Shown in pieces: positions 8,902-17,457 of a DNA stretch of 64,000 nucleotides; position 1 is the stretch's first letter; the number at the start of each line of letters is the position of its first letter. The notes beneath the pieces were generated by a model that was not told the DNA's origin, did no database searches, and worked only from the letters and a program-made list of their open reading frames with translations. The position numbers and the translations under genes were made by a program. This stretch comes from CBDFKJ01 sp965248805 (GTDB lineage: Bacteria > Pseudomonadota > Alphaproteobacteria > UBA6615), in contig CBDFKJ010000008.1 of the NCBI GenBank assembly GCA_965248805.1, positions 372,001 to 436,000 on the forward strand. Direction: 5' to 3'.

Positions 8902-8908
8902 TCCGTGA
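8090..8908 (+). pseudogene. IS630-family transposase, C-terminally truncated, copy B
   Basis: 272 residues from ATG 8090. The N-terminal helix-turn-helix region (SAGDRQRLRAVV to CVWRWQERF) and the first two catalytic Asp regions are present, but the frame ends in flanking DNA after NKDKVRAP, before the catalytic Glu. It has the best-preserved N-terminus and no internal frameshift, but cannot be active without the Glu. Confidence 0.87.
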
Positions 8909-8909
8909 G

Positions 8910-9479
8910 TTACTCGGCCGCATCCGCCACCACGAGGTAGCGCATCGGGCCGCCGGGGACGAGTGTGTCGAAGGGCCAGCAGGTGACCAGGGTCAGCCGC
9001 GGGACGGCGGTGGCCAGCGGCAGGTGGGCGTCGTCGACGTGAATGACCTCGGTCTCCGCGACCGTGTATCCACGCCGGCCGCCCTCGGGCGTCGACACCG
9101 TCAGCCGATCGCCGGGAACCAAATCCTGCAGGAACCGGAAATGTGTATCGCGGTGACCCGAGACGACCACATTGCCGGCGCTTCCCGGTGCTGCGGAATC
9201 GCCGACATGGGCCGGCCCGAACGCTAGCGTACGGCCGCTGGCACCGGCCAGCACAATCTGGTCGACGCCCAGCCGCGGTGCCTCTAGGCGCGCCACCGGC
9301 CAGGTGTCGGCCCACGGCCAGGGTCGCACGGGCGCGCTGGTTTCGGCCGTCTCGGCCCAGGCGGCGCGTAGCAGAATCTGCGCGACGACCGCCTTGGCCT
9401 CGATCCACAGCGCCGGCCCGCCGGTGGCGACGGCGAAGGCCAGGGCCGCCACCGCCGCGATGGTGTACCGCCGGCTCAT
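8910..9479 (-). CDS. Class GN sortase
   Basis: 189 residues from ATG 9479, overlapping the stop of the upstream substrate gene as ATGA. A longer start at 9500 would lie inside the substrate gene and is less likely. An N-terminal membrane anchor is followed by the sortase fold with the catalytic His in VVSGHRDTHF, Cys in TLVTCWPFD and Arg in GPMRYLV. Class GN sortases of Gram-negative bacteria cleave and transfer one dedicated cell-surface protein. Here the partner is immediately upstream, so the two genes form a substrate-enzyme operon. Confidence 0.92.
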   Translation of the reverse strand: MSRRYTIAAVAALAFAVATGGPALWIEAKAVVAQILLRAAWAETAETSAPVRPWPWADTWPVARLEAPRLGVDQIVLAGASGRTLAFGPAHVGDSAAPGSAGNVVVSGHRDTHFRFLQDLVPGDRLTVSTPEGGRRGYTVAETEVIHVDDAHLPLATAVPRLTLVTCWPFDTLVPGGPMRYLVVADAAE

Positions 9480-11659
9480 GCGCGCCGGCCGCGCCGCCAA
9501 AGCCCGGCCGCCGCCAGCAGCGCCAATGCCGCGAGCAGCGCCAGCAACGGCGCCGGCGTCGCGGTCTGCGGCAAGCCGACGACCGCCGACCCGGTCGCCG
9601 CGCCCGACTGGCTGGTCTTCAGCAATTGCAGCGAGATCGGGCTGGGCTGCGCCGGCTGTGCGGCTTGCGGATCGACACCGAACACATGCTCATAGCTCCA
9701 ACCGTGCGGCAGGTTGGTGGCGACGTCGCCGCGCTGCCAGTCGGTCTGCGGCGGACGCACTGCCGTCACGTCGACGGCAACGAGGCTGGTGTAGGAGGTG
9801 ACCAGGCGATGGGTCAGCGCGGTCTCGATAACCGCGTCCTTGACGGCGCCGGCGTGATCGCCGTCGTACAGTCCGTCAAGCAGCGCGTCGACCTTGTGGC
9901 GGGCCCACAGGGCGGCGACGCCCGGCGAGGTGACGCCCGATTGCAGCGGTAGGGTCGTTCGCCACGGCGTGCCGGCCAGCCGGCCGCTGACGATCACTCG
10001 CGGCACCGGCGCGCCCAACCTGGCGGAGAACACCACCGGCTCGCCCAGATACAGATCAGGCACACGCGCGGGAAACGTTTCGGGCGGCGCGGCGTCGCCC
10101 CAGTGCAACGCGATATCGGTCAGCACCGGCGCCTCCAGCTGGTCGAATAGGCGGCCCATGGTCTCGGCCACCTCGGAGACCTTGCCGATATAGGTGAAGG
10201 TCCCGCGGCCGTGCTGCGCCGCCTTGCGCATGAAGTAGCCGTTCGGCGCCGAGCCGATGCCGACGGTGAACAGTCGGCTGTCGCCCAGGCCGGCGTTGAT
10301 GAGACGGAACAGCTTGGCCTCGTTGCCAACCGCGCCGTCGCTCAGCAGCACGACTTGGCGCAAGCGTGTCGGGTCGTCGCCGCCGTCGAGCGCCAGCGAC
10401 AAGGCACGCGACAGCTCGGTGCCGCCCTCGGCCTCCAGATCGGCGACGAAATCGAGCGCGTCGGCGAGGCTCTGTTCGGTAGCGGGCGCGGCCCGGCCGT
10501 AGAGCGGCCAGGCGCGGTCGCTGAAGGCGATCAGATTGAACCGGTCGCCGGGGGCCAAGCGCATCAACGAGCGGGTCAACGCCTGCTTGGCCTGGGCGAT
10601 TGAGGCGCCGTGCATCGATCCCGACACGTCGATGATGAAGACGATCTCCCGCGGCAGTCGCGGCCGCTCCGCATTCAGCTGCGTCGGCGGCAGGAGCGTT
10701 GCCAGCAGGTACGTCTCGCCGTCGATGATCTCAGTGAAGACGCTGGCCTGCGGCGCGACATCGGCCGCTGGTGTCCATTCGAGCACGAAGTCGCGGTCGG
10801 CGGGCACCTCGCCGTCGCGCAACGTGACGGCGTAGCGGCGCTCGCTGTCTTGCCGCACGGAAATGTCATGGTAGGGGCTCTCCAGTTCGCCGACGGCGAA
10901 TCCCGCATCAAGCTGTATTGAGAGCCGCACCGGCAGGCGCACTCTTTGCGGCGTATCGCCGTACAGTTCTAACGGCGGCGCCACAGGTGGCGAGATGCGC
11001 TCGGCCGGCGCGTCCGGTATCGCCGCCACTGTGGCGACCGTGGCCAGGGCAGGCGGCGGCACGTAGCGCGGCGCCACGACCATCGGGAAACGCACGGCGT
11101 AGCGGCCGTCAACCGGCGCGATCGGCTGCTGGTATTCGATCTCGACCGAGACCGCCTTGCCGGGTGCCAGATTGGCGACCGAAACCGAGAAAATGTTGGG
11201 CCGTTCCTGCTCGATCAGGCCGGCGCGTTGGCCCGCTTGTTTGGCCGTCTCGTAGGTGCGGCGCGCCTGCTCGCGCTCCTGGATCTCGCCCTCGATCACC
11301 CGCTCGTCGACGATCAGGCGAAAGCGGTCGACCGCGGCGTCTTCCGGCAGCGGGAAGACATAGACGCCTTCCAGCCACAGTTCGGACGGATTGACGAAGC
11401 GCTGGCGCACGCGCGCCCGGGCGACGATGCCGCTGATGGTGATGGTGGCGTCGGTGTCGACTTCGGGCGCCGGCAAGAACAGACGCGGATCGAGCGTGCG
11501 CAGCAGCAAGGCGCCGCGGCCCACCTCGTTCATGCGCACCAGACCATCCATGGCTGAGGGTGCGACCGGCTGGGCGTTCGCGGTGATGCTGAACAGGATT
11601 GTCGTCAGAGTGGCGGCGGCGCGCGCGAGCGCGGCCGCGCGAGCGTGGAATGCGGGCAT
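9476..11659 (-). CDS. Marine-proteobacterial-type sortase target protein (VIT + VWA)
   Basis: 727 residues. A signal peptide ends near ITANAQ (residue 29). A VIT domain spans about residues 40-170. The VWA domain has the metal-binding MIDAS motif IDVSGSMHG near residue 340. The C-terminus is a sorting signal: LPQTA, a hydrophobic helix, then RRGRRA. VIT-VWA proteins resemble the inter-alpha-trypsin-inhibitor heavy chain and are thought to act in adhesion or matrix binding. The architecture and the adjacent class GN sortase show this is the dedicated substrate. Its binding partner is unknown. Confidence 0.92.
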   Translation of the reverse strand: MPAFHARAAALARAAATLTTILFSITANAQPVAPSAMDGLVRMNEVGRGALLLRTLDPRLFLPAPEVDTDATITISGIVARARVRQRFVNPSELWLEGVYVFPLPEDAAVDRFRLIVDERVIEGEIQEREQARRTYETAKQAGQRAGLIEQERPNIFSVSVANLAPGKAVSVEIEYQQPIAPVDGRYAVRFPMVVAPRYVPPPALATVATVAAIPDAPAERISPPVAPPLELYGDTPQRVRLPVRLSIQLDAGFAVGELESPYHDISVRQDSERRYAVTLRDGEVPADRDFVLEWTPAADVAPQASVFTEIIDGETYLLATLLPPTQLNAERPRLPREIVFIIDVSGSMHGASIAQAKQALTRSLMRLAPGDRFNLIAFSDRAWPLYGRAAPATEQSLADALDFVADLEAEGGTELSRALSLALDGGDDPTRLRQVVLLSDGAVGNEAKLFRLINAGLGDSRLFTVGIGSAPNGYFMRKAAQHGRGTFTYIGKVSEVAETMGRLFDQLEAPVLTDIALHWGDAAPPETFPARVPDLYLGEPVVFSARLGAPVPRVIVSGRLAGTPWRTTLPLQSGVTSPGVAALWARHKVDALLDGLYDGDHAGAVKDAVIETALTHRLVTSYTSLVAVDVTAVRPPQTDWQRGDVATNLPHGWSYEHVFGVDPQAAQPAQPSPISLQLLKTSQSGAATGSAVVGLPQTATPAPLLALLAALALLAAAGLWRRGRRA

Positions 11660-11842
11660 ATCCTCCTCCTCCGTGGTCGTCGGCTAACCGGCGCATTCAG
11701 TCGCGGCCAAGTGGCGGTGGGCGCGCGCTGGCAGGGCGATTTCGTGATCTATTCGGGCAAACTTGCGGCGGCGGTGGCCGCGGGCGTAACGTGCCGGCCG
11801 CTTGTCACCAGCCCGACCCACTCAAAAAAGGGATTGCTCGCG

Positions 11843-13045
11843 ATGTCGTTCCTCGCCGATCGCCTTGACCGTATCGAACCGTCGCCGACCATCGCGGTGT
11901 CGAACAAAGCGGCGGAGCTGAAGGCCGCCGGCCGCGACGTCATCGGCCTGGGGGCGGGTGAGCCCGACTTCGACACGCCCGAGCACATCAAGGACGCCGC
12001 GCGCGAGGCTATGGCGAGGGGCGAGACAAAATATGCGCCGGTCGCCGGTATCGTGCCCTTGCGCCAGGCGGTGTGCGCCAAGATGAAGCGCGACCACGGC
12101 CTGGATTACACGCCCGACCAAATCTCCGTCGGCTGTGGCGGCAAGCAGACCATCTACAACGCGCTGATGGCGACGCTCAATCCGGGTGACGAGGTGATCA
12201 TCCCGGCGCCCTACTGGGTGTCCTATCCCGACATCACGCTGCTGGCCGAAGGGACGCCGGTGGTCGTCGAGACGACTGCCGACTCCGGGTTCAAATTGCA
12301 GCCCGAGGCGCTGGAGGCGGCGATCACGCCGAAATCCAAGTGGTTGATTCTCAATTCGCCTTCAAATCCCACCGGCGCGGCGTTGTCGAAGGCGGCGCTG
12401 AGCGCGTTGGCCGAGGTCCTGGTGCGCCACCCGCAAGTCTGGGTGATGACCGACGATATCTACGAGCGCATCGTCTATGACGCGTTCGAGTTCCACACCA
12501 TCGCAGAGGTCGCGCCGGCGCTGTACCCGCGCACGCTAACGCTCAATGGCGTCTCCAAAGCCTATTGCATGACAGGATGGCGGGTCGGATACGCGGCCGG
12601 CGATGCGGCGCTGATCAAGGCGATGAACAAGATTCAGTCGCAGGCCACCACGTCGACCTGCACCATCAGCCAGCACGCCGCCGTTGCCGCGCTCAATGGG
12701 CCGCAGGACTTCATCGCCGCCAACAATGCCGCGTTCAAGGAGCGCCGCGATATGGTGGCCGGGATGCTGAACGACGTGCCAGGCCTCGATTGCCCGAACC
12801 CCGAAGGCGCCTTCTACGTCTATCCATCCTGCACCGGGGTCATCGGTAAGCGCACGCCCGGCGGCCAAACGATCGCCACCGACGAGGACTTCGTCACCTA
12901 CCTTCTGGAGTCGGTGGGGGTCGCTGTGGTGCAGGGCGCAGCGTTCGGACTATCGCCCAACTTCCGGATATCCTACGCGGCCGCCACCGACGTGCTGCGC
13001 GAGGCGTGCGCGCGCATCCAGCGCGCCTGCGCCGATCTGGCTTGA
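11843..13045 (+). CDS. aatA: Aspartate/aromatic aminotransferase, class I (PLP-dependent)
   Basis: 400 residues from ATG 11843 preceded by AAAAAAGGG. PLP-dependent fold type I signatures are clear: SPSNPTGA, the TDDIYERIVYD stretch with the cofactor-contacting Asp/Tyr, the Schiff-base Lys in NGVSKAYCMTGWR, and the C-terminal Arg in NFRISYA. This is the class Ib aspartate transaminase (AspC/AatA) of alphaproteobacteria, interconverting aspartate and oxaloacetate. The longer open frame upstream (from 11645) has no homology and crosses the divergent promoter region of the sortase-target gene. Confidence 0.93.
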   Translation: MSFLADRLDRIEPSPTIAVSNKAAELKAAGRDVIGLGAGEPDFDTPEHIKDAAREAMARGETKYAPVAGIVPLRQAVCAKMKRDHGLDYTPDQISVGCGGKQTIYNALMATLNPGDEVIIPAPYWVSYPDITLLAEGTPVVVETTADSGFKLQPEALEAAITPKSKWLILNSPSNPTGAALSKAALSALAEVLVRHPQVWVMTDDIYERIVYDAFEFHTIAEVAPALYPRTLTLNGVSKAYCMTGWRVGYAAGDAALIKAMNKIQSQATTSTCTISQHAAVAALNGPQDFIAANNAAFKERRDMVAGMLNDVPGLDCPNPEGAFYVYPSCTGVIGKRTPGGQTIATDEDFVTYLLESVGVAVVQGAAFGLSPNFRISYAAATDVLREACARIQRACADLA

Positions 13046-13054
13046 GCGCGACCG

Positions 13055-13442
13055 GTGTCTGAGCCAAAAGTCCTCGCAACGCACTACGTGCTGGCGGTGC
13101 CGGACGTGCAGCGCATAGGCGACTACTTTCAGTCCAAGCTTGGTTTCACGCCAGAGCCGGTGCCGGATCCCGGATGGCGGTTCCTGAACCGCGACAAGTT
13201 CCGCGTCATGCTCGGCCAGTGCCCGGACGCCATTCCCCCGTCCGAACTGGGTGATCACTCGTACTTCGCCTACATTGAGGTCGACGACATTGATGCGCTG
13301 GCGGGCCGCAGAGTACGAGGCCAATGGCGTGACGTTCCGCAATCGGGTGGCCGACAAGCCCTGGGGCATGCGCGAATTCGCTATTCAGACACCGGACGGG
13401 CACCGGATCATGTTCGGCCAGTCGCTGGCCCGCGGGGCGTAG
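13055..13442 (+). pseudogene. VOC (glyoxalase/dioxygenase-like) superfamily protein, frameshifted
   Basis: GTG 13055 starts a small VOC-fold protein (THYVLAVPDVQRIGDYFQSKLGF). The frame is correct to DDIDALA near 13300. Then one extra G in GGG (13303-13305) shifts it; the expected continuation (AAEYEANGVTFRNRVADKPWG, then TPDGHRIMFGQSL) lies in the next frame and ends at TAG 13440-13442. Removing one G gives a normal protein of about 128 residues. Substrate unknown. It lies 9 bases after the aminotransferase, so it may be cotranscribed. Either a real frameshift or a homopolymer error. Confidence 0.8.
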
Positions 13443-13553
13443 CCAAGGGCCAGTTGGGCCTGGACTCACGCGCCCCGGCGATGGGACCATGGGGTGGCGT
13501 GGACGCCGCTTCGCCGCCTTTGGGGGGAAACGAAAGCACGGAAGGGAGCCAAA

Positions 13554-15584
13554 ATGGGAGATGCTGCGACTGCACCGAGATGCGCGGCACTGGTCGGGCC
13601 TTATCTCAGCGGCAAGACATCGTTGATGGAAGCGCTGTTATCCGCGGCCGGTGCCGTGAACCGCAAAGGGACGGTGAAGGAGGGCAACACCGTCGGTGAC
13701 GGCAGCGGCGAGGCGCGCGCCCGTCAGCAGAGTGTCGAGATCTCGGTCGCCCATTGCTCGTTCCTCGGCGACGATTGGAACCTGATCGACTGCCCCGGAT
13801 CCATCGAGTTTGCACAAGAACCTCTCAACGCGCTGATGGCCGCCGACATGGCGGTGGTCGTATGTGAGCCGCAGGCGGAAAAGGCGCAATCGCTGGTGCC
13901 GCTGCTGCGCCTTCTCGACAGCTATTCGATCCCGCATCTCGTGTTCGTCAATAAGATCGAGACCGCCACCACCGACCTCAGCGATCTTGTCGAAGCGGTA
14001 CAGGCGGCCTCTCAGCGCAAGGTAGTGCTGCGGCAGATACCGCTGCTTAACGGCGAAAGCGTCCATGGCTACGTCGATCTGATCAGCGAGCGCGCCTACA
14101 CCTACAAGGCTGGCAAGGCATCGGACCAAACCGATATCCCGGCTGACGTAAAGGACGCCGAGGCGACGGCGCGCCAGGAGTTGCTGGAGACGCTCGCCGA
14201 TTTCGACGACGACCTCATGGAGAAGCTGCTCGAGGACGAGGTGCCCGAGACGCCGGATGTCTATTCCCACGTGCGCGAGAATTTCTCCAGCGATCAGATC
14301 GTCCCGGTGATGATCGGCAGTGCTGAGGCGCAGCACGGCATCCTGCGGCTATGGAAGGCGCTGCGGCATGACACGCCGTCGGTCGCGGATGCGGCCAAGC
14401 GGCGTGGATTCTCTCCGGGCAGCGATCCGGTGGCCCAGGTGTTCAAGACCATGTACGTGCCACACACGGGCAAGTTGTCCCTCGCCCGGCTATGGAGTGG
14501 CGACATCGCCGACAACACGAGCCTGGCCGGCGGGCGTATCGGCGGTCTGTTGCACCTGTTTGGCGCCCGCCATGACAAGATCACGCAAGCCAATTGCGGC
14601 GATGTAGTTGCGCTGGGTCGCATGGAAGAGGTGAAGACGGGCGAAGTCGTGACTACGACCGGGCACGGCGCGGGCGGCGATCCGTGGCCGGAGCCTTTGT
14701 CGCCGGTCTATTCGATGGCGCTGACGGCGGAAAAACGTGAAGACGAGGTGAAGCTGACGGGGGCACTGGCCAAGCTGAGCGAGGAAGACCCGTCCTACGT
14801 GATGGAACAGAATGCCGACACCCACGAAATGCTGCTGTGGGGCCAGGGCGAGATCCATTTGGCGGTCGGCATCGACCGTTTGGCCAAACGCTACAACGTC
14901 ACCGTCAACAAGCAGACCCCGCGGGTCGCCTATAAGGAGACGATCACCAAGACCATTCAGCAGCATGCGCGGCACAAGAAGCAAAGCGGCGGCCATGGCC
15001 AGTTCGGCGACGTGCATGTGGAGATCAAGCCGCAGCCGCGCGGCGGCGGTTTCGAGTTCTCGGACTCGATTGTCGGCGGCGCCGTGCCGAAACAGTTCAT
15101 CCCGTCGGTGGAACACGGCGTGCGCGAATATTTGAAGCGTGGCCCGCTTGGCTTTCCGGTCGTCGACTTCATGGTGCGGCTGTATGACGGTCAGTTCCAC
15201 GCGGTCGACAGCTCCGATCAGGCGTTTCGACAGGCAGCGCAATTAGCGATGCGCGAGGGCATGCCCAAATGCGGGCCGGTGCTTCTGGAGCCGGTGTTCA
15301 AGGTCACCATAGACGTGCCCAACGAGCACACCAGCAAGGTGACCAATCTCGTGATTGGCCGCCGCGGTCAGATCCTGGGCTTCCAGGCCAAGGCGGATTG
15401 GCTCGGTTGGGACAGTGTCGAGGCCCACATGCCGCAGGCGGAAGTGCGCGATCTGATCATCGAGTTGCGCTCGTTGAGCCAGGGCACCGGGACATTTCAG
15501 TTTGAGTTCGATCACATGTCCCAACTTACCGGCCGCCTGGCCGATCAGGTCGTCACCCAGCGCGCCGAGGCGGACGCCGCTTGA
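13554..15584 (+). CDS. EF-G-like translational GTPase (second, divergent EF-G)
   Basis: 676 residues from ATG 13554, preceded by AAGGGAG. The overall layout is that of EF-G (G domain, domains II-V; QHARHKKQSGGHGQFGDV is the family's domain IV signature). The G-domain motifs are divergent: P-loop GPYLSGKT, DCPGS in place of DTPGH, and NKIE in place of NKxD. This is the second EF-G-like protein found in many alphaproteobacteria beside canonical FusA. The loss of the catalytic His (G of DTPGH to S) suggests slow or altered GTP hydrolysis. Role unknown; ribosome association is inferred from fold only. Confidence 0.88.
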   Translation: MGDAATAPRCAALVGPYLSGKTSLMEALLSAAGAVNRKGTVKEGNTVGDGSGEARARQQSVEISVAHCSFLGDDWNLIDCPGSIEFAQEPLNALMAADMAVVVCEPQAEKAQSLVPLLRLLDSYSIPHLVFVNKIETATTDLSDLVEAVQAASQRKVVLRQIPLLNGESVHGYVDLISERAYTYKAGKASDQTDIPADVKDAEATARQELLETLADFDDDLMEKLLEDEVPETPDVYSHVRENFSSDQIVPVMIGSAEAQHGILRLWKALRHDTPSVADAAKRRGFSPGSDPVAQVFKTMYVPHTGKLSLARLWSGDIADNTSLAGGRIGGLLHLFGARHDKITQANCGDVVALGRMEEVKTGEVVTTTGHGAGGDPWPEPLSPVYSMALTAEKREDEVKLTGALAKLSEEDPSYVMEQNADTHEMLLWGQGEIHLAVGIDRLAKRYNVTVNKQTPRVAYKETITKTIQQHARHKKQSGGHGQFGDVHVEIKPQPRGGGFEFSDSIVGGAVPKQFIPSVEHGVREYLKRGPLGFPVVDFMVRLYDGQFHAVDSSDQAFRQAAQLAMREGMPKCGPVLLEPVFKVTIDVPNEHTSKVTNLVIGRRGQILGFQAKADWLGWDSVEAHMPQAEVRDLIIELRSLSQGTGTFQFEFDHMSQLTGRLADQVVTQRAEADAA

Positions 15585-15633
15585 AACGCCCGATCGGCAC
15601 GAGAACCGGTCCGGCGTAGGACGGTCGGTCGCG

Positions 15634-16371
15634 GTGGCCCGCCCTTCGACGAAGGCCAATCGAGGGCCGCGTGCGGACGCGCAGGTCACGGCGGAACGGC
15701 CCGCGAAACGACGGCGCCTGAAACATGATCAGCGACGGCAGATCATCGTCGAGACGGCGGCCGCGTTCTTTGCCGAGAACGGCTTCGAAGGATCGACGCG
15801 CGCGTTGGCGCGTGAGATGGGTGTCACCCAAGCACTGCTCTACAAGTTCTTTCCGAGCAAGGAAGCGCTGATCGAGGCCGTGTTGGCTCACACTTTCGCC
15901 GATCACTGGGACAGCGCATGGAATACGTTGCTTGCCGACGATGCGATCCCGCTGACCGAGCGCCTGACCCGCTTCTATCAGTCCTATGCCGGCCGTTTTT
16001 CGTATGTATCGCTTCGGTTGATGGTGCTGGCGGGGTTGAGTGACTTCGGCGTGGCGCGGCGCAAGAGTTTTACTCTGACAGAACGCGTGCTGGCGCCCGT
16101 GTGCCGGGCGCTGCGGCAAGCGAACGGACTGCCGAGTTTCGACGAGGCGCCGATGACGCGTGGCGAGCGCGAACTGGCGATGGCGCTGCATGGCGGCATC
16201 GTATTCATCGGCATCCGCAAGCACGTGTATCAAATGCCGCTGCCCGACGATTCGGATGCGTTGGTGGCGCTGCACGTGCGCGCGTTCGTCGATGGCGCGG
16301 CGGCGGCACAGCGCATGGTGCTGCATGAGGGCGGCAACGAAACGCTGGCCGTACCGTTGCTCAAGACCTAG
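15634..16371 (+). CDS. TetR/AcrR-family transcriptional regulator
   Basis: 245 residues from GTG 15634 (earlier in-frame codons overlap the EF-G-like gene). The N-terminal helix-turn-helix runs from RRQIIVETAAAFFAENGFEGSTRALAREMGV to LYKFFPSKEALIEAV, preceded by a long basic tail. The C-terminal domain is the variable ligand-binding part and gives no hint of ligand. The start is 49 bases after the EF-G-like gene. The convergent P460 pseudogene lies downstream. No operator could be identified. Confidence 0.85.
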   Translation: MARPSTKANRGPRADAQVTAERPAKRRRLKHDQRRQIIVETAAAFFAENGFEGSTRALAREMGVTQALLYKFFPSKEALIEAVLAHTFADHWDSAWNTLLADDAIPLTERLTRFYQSYAGRFSYVSLRLMVLAGLSDFGVARRKSFTLTERVLAPVCRALRQANGLPSFDEAPMTRGERELAMALHGGIVFIGIRKHVYQMPLPDDSDALVALHVRAFVDGAAAAQRMVLHEGGNETLAVPLLKT

Positions 16372-16378
16372 CGTTGGA

Positions 16379-16440
16379 ACGCCATCGGCCCGGCGTGAGC
16401 ACGCATCCGACCGATGTGCGTGCGCCGCGACCGATGGCGT
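16379..16440. repeat. 10-bp inverted repeat between convergent genes
   Basis: ACGCCATCGG at 16379-16388 and CCGATGGCGT at 16431-16440 are perfect complements, 42 bases apart, between the convergent tetR and P460 genes. There is no T-run, so an intrinsic terminator is not demonstrated; it may be a weak bidirectional structure or chance. Confidence 0.35.
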
Positions 16441-16456
16441 CGTCGCTTTCGTGTGG

Positions 16457-16973
16457 CTACTTGGTGTCGATCACGAACTTGGCGAACGTGAAGGTGAAAT
16501 CGCGCTCCGCCCGCGATTTGTGGCAAGCGAAGCAGCCGTCGAAATTGGCATCCGGCCGCGGACTGCCGTCCGCCAGGTACCTAGCCCCAGTCGCCGTTGC
16601 GCTTGTCCTCCGCGTAGGCGGCGCCCCAGCCGGCCCGCTTCTCCATGACGAAGACCGAGCCGTTCGCGGCGATAGGTACGAACCGTCCAATTTCGTCACG
16701 GCGCGGCTCGCCGGCATCGTCTAGCGCCGCATTGTGATCTTCCATCACGACCACGGTGCCCTCGGGCGCCGGTGCGCCGGGCGTCGCGGCGTCGAGGCTG
16801 GTCCTGTTCACGTACATGAACCGGGCGCGTTTGCGGTCCGGCCGATCGACGATCATGTAGCGCGCGAAGGCGTTCGAGCGGTAGTCGGGCAGCGCCACCC
16901 GGTCGGGGCCAGCGCTCGCGGCGCTGACGCAGACGGCGACGCCGAATAGCGCAAAGGCTGAAAGTCGCAGCAT
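16457..16973 (-). pseudogene. Cytochrome P460-family protein, frameshifted before the heme motif
   Basis: ATG 16973 with a strong AGGGAGGA upstream. A signal peptide ends at ASAG (about residue 21). The first frame reaches KRNGDWG and stops at 16581. The heme-binding end (ARYLADGSPRPDANFDG, then CFACH) is in the next frame and ends at 16457. Removing one G from GGGG at about 16585-16588 restores NGDWARYLADGSP. P460-type proteins are periplasmic single-heme cytochromes, some oxidising hydroxylamine or NO. As read, the protein lacks CxxCH and cannot bind heme covalently. Confidence 0.8.
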
Positions 16974-16996
16974 GGCTTGATCCTCCCTGAACGCGC

Positions 16997-17323
16997 TTAC
17001 GGCGCTATCGTTACGGTCAACAGCATTGATGGATGGATGACGCATTCGACTTCCATCGTTCCGGCTTGGCCCAGCGGCAGCGCTTTGGTTTGACCTGGTT
17101 CCTGTCGGCCGAGATCGACAGCGTGGGCGGCGGTTGGCGAGAAGACGTTATGATTGGATACGTCGTCGTTGACGAACGTCAGCACGTCGCCAACGCGCGC
17201 CTCGATGCGGGCGGGCGCGTAGTCGCCGCCGGCCATGGTGATGGTATGTTCGGCGGCGTGCACGGCGCCGCCGCCGATCGCTGCGACCACGCCGGCCACC
17301 GCGTATGTGTGTAGGTTGCGCAT
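16997..17323 (-). CDS. Periplasmic cupredoxin (type I copper, plastocyanin/amicyanin-like)
   Basis: 108 residues with signal peptide MRNLHTYAVAGVVAAIGG to AEH. Copper ligands are visible: His in VSNHNVFSP and Cys-His-Met in ECVIHPSM. The protein has the size of amicyanin-like blue copper proteins, which carry single electrons in the periplasm. Its ribosome-binding site (AGGGAGGA) is nearly the same as that of the P460 gene 23 bases downstream, so the two form an operon in which the cupredoxin would be the natural electron acceptor of the cytochrome. The partner is now frameshifted. Confidence 0.88.
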   Translation of the reverse strand: MRNLHTYAVAGVVAAIGGGAVHAAEHTITMAGGDYAPARIEARVGDVLTFVNDDVSNHNVFSPTAAHAVDLGRQEPGQTKALPLGQAGTMEVECVIHPSMLLTVTIAP

Positions 17324-17457
17324 ACGATTCCTCCCTGAAGTGCACGATCGAGGGGGACCATATGGGCGGGTGTATTAAGTTGTCACTCGACCACTTGTGA
17401 CGCCCGCGCAATCACCGGCGGCTGCCGCACCATGCCGGGCCCGGCGGGTCCGCTCGG

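Noticed and set aside
8910..12000. An antiphage defence or toxin system around the sortase
   Set aside because: Every gene here has a clear alternative identity (sortase, VIT/VWA substrate, aminotransferase) and no nuclease, NTPase or toxin-antitoxin motif was seen.
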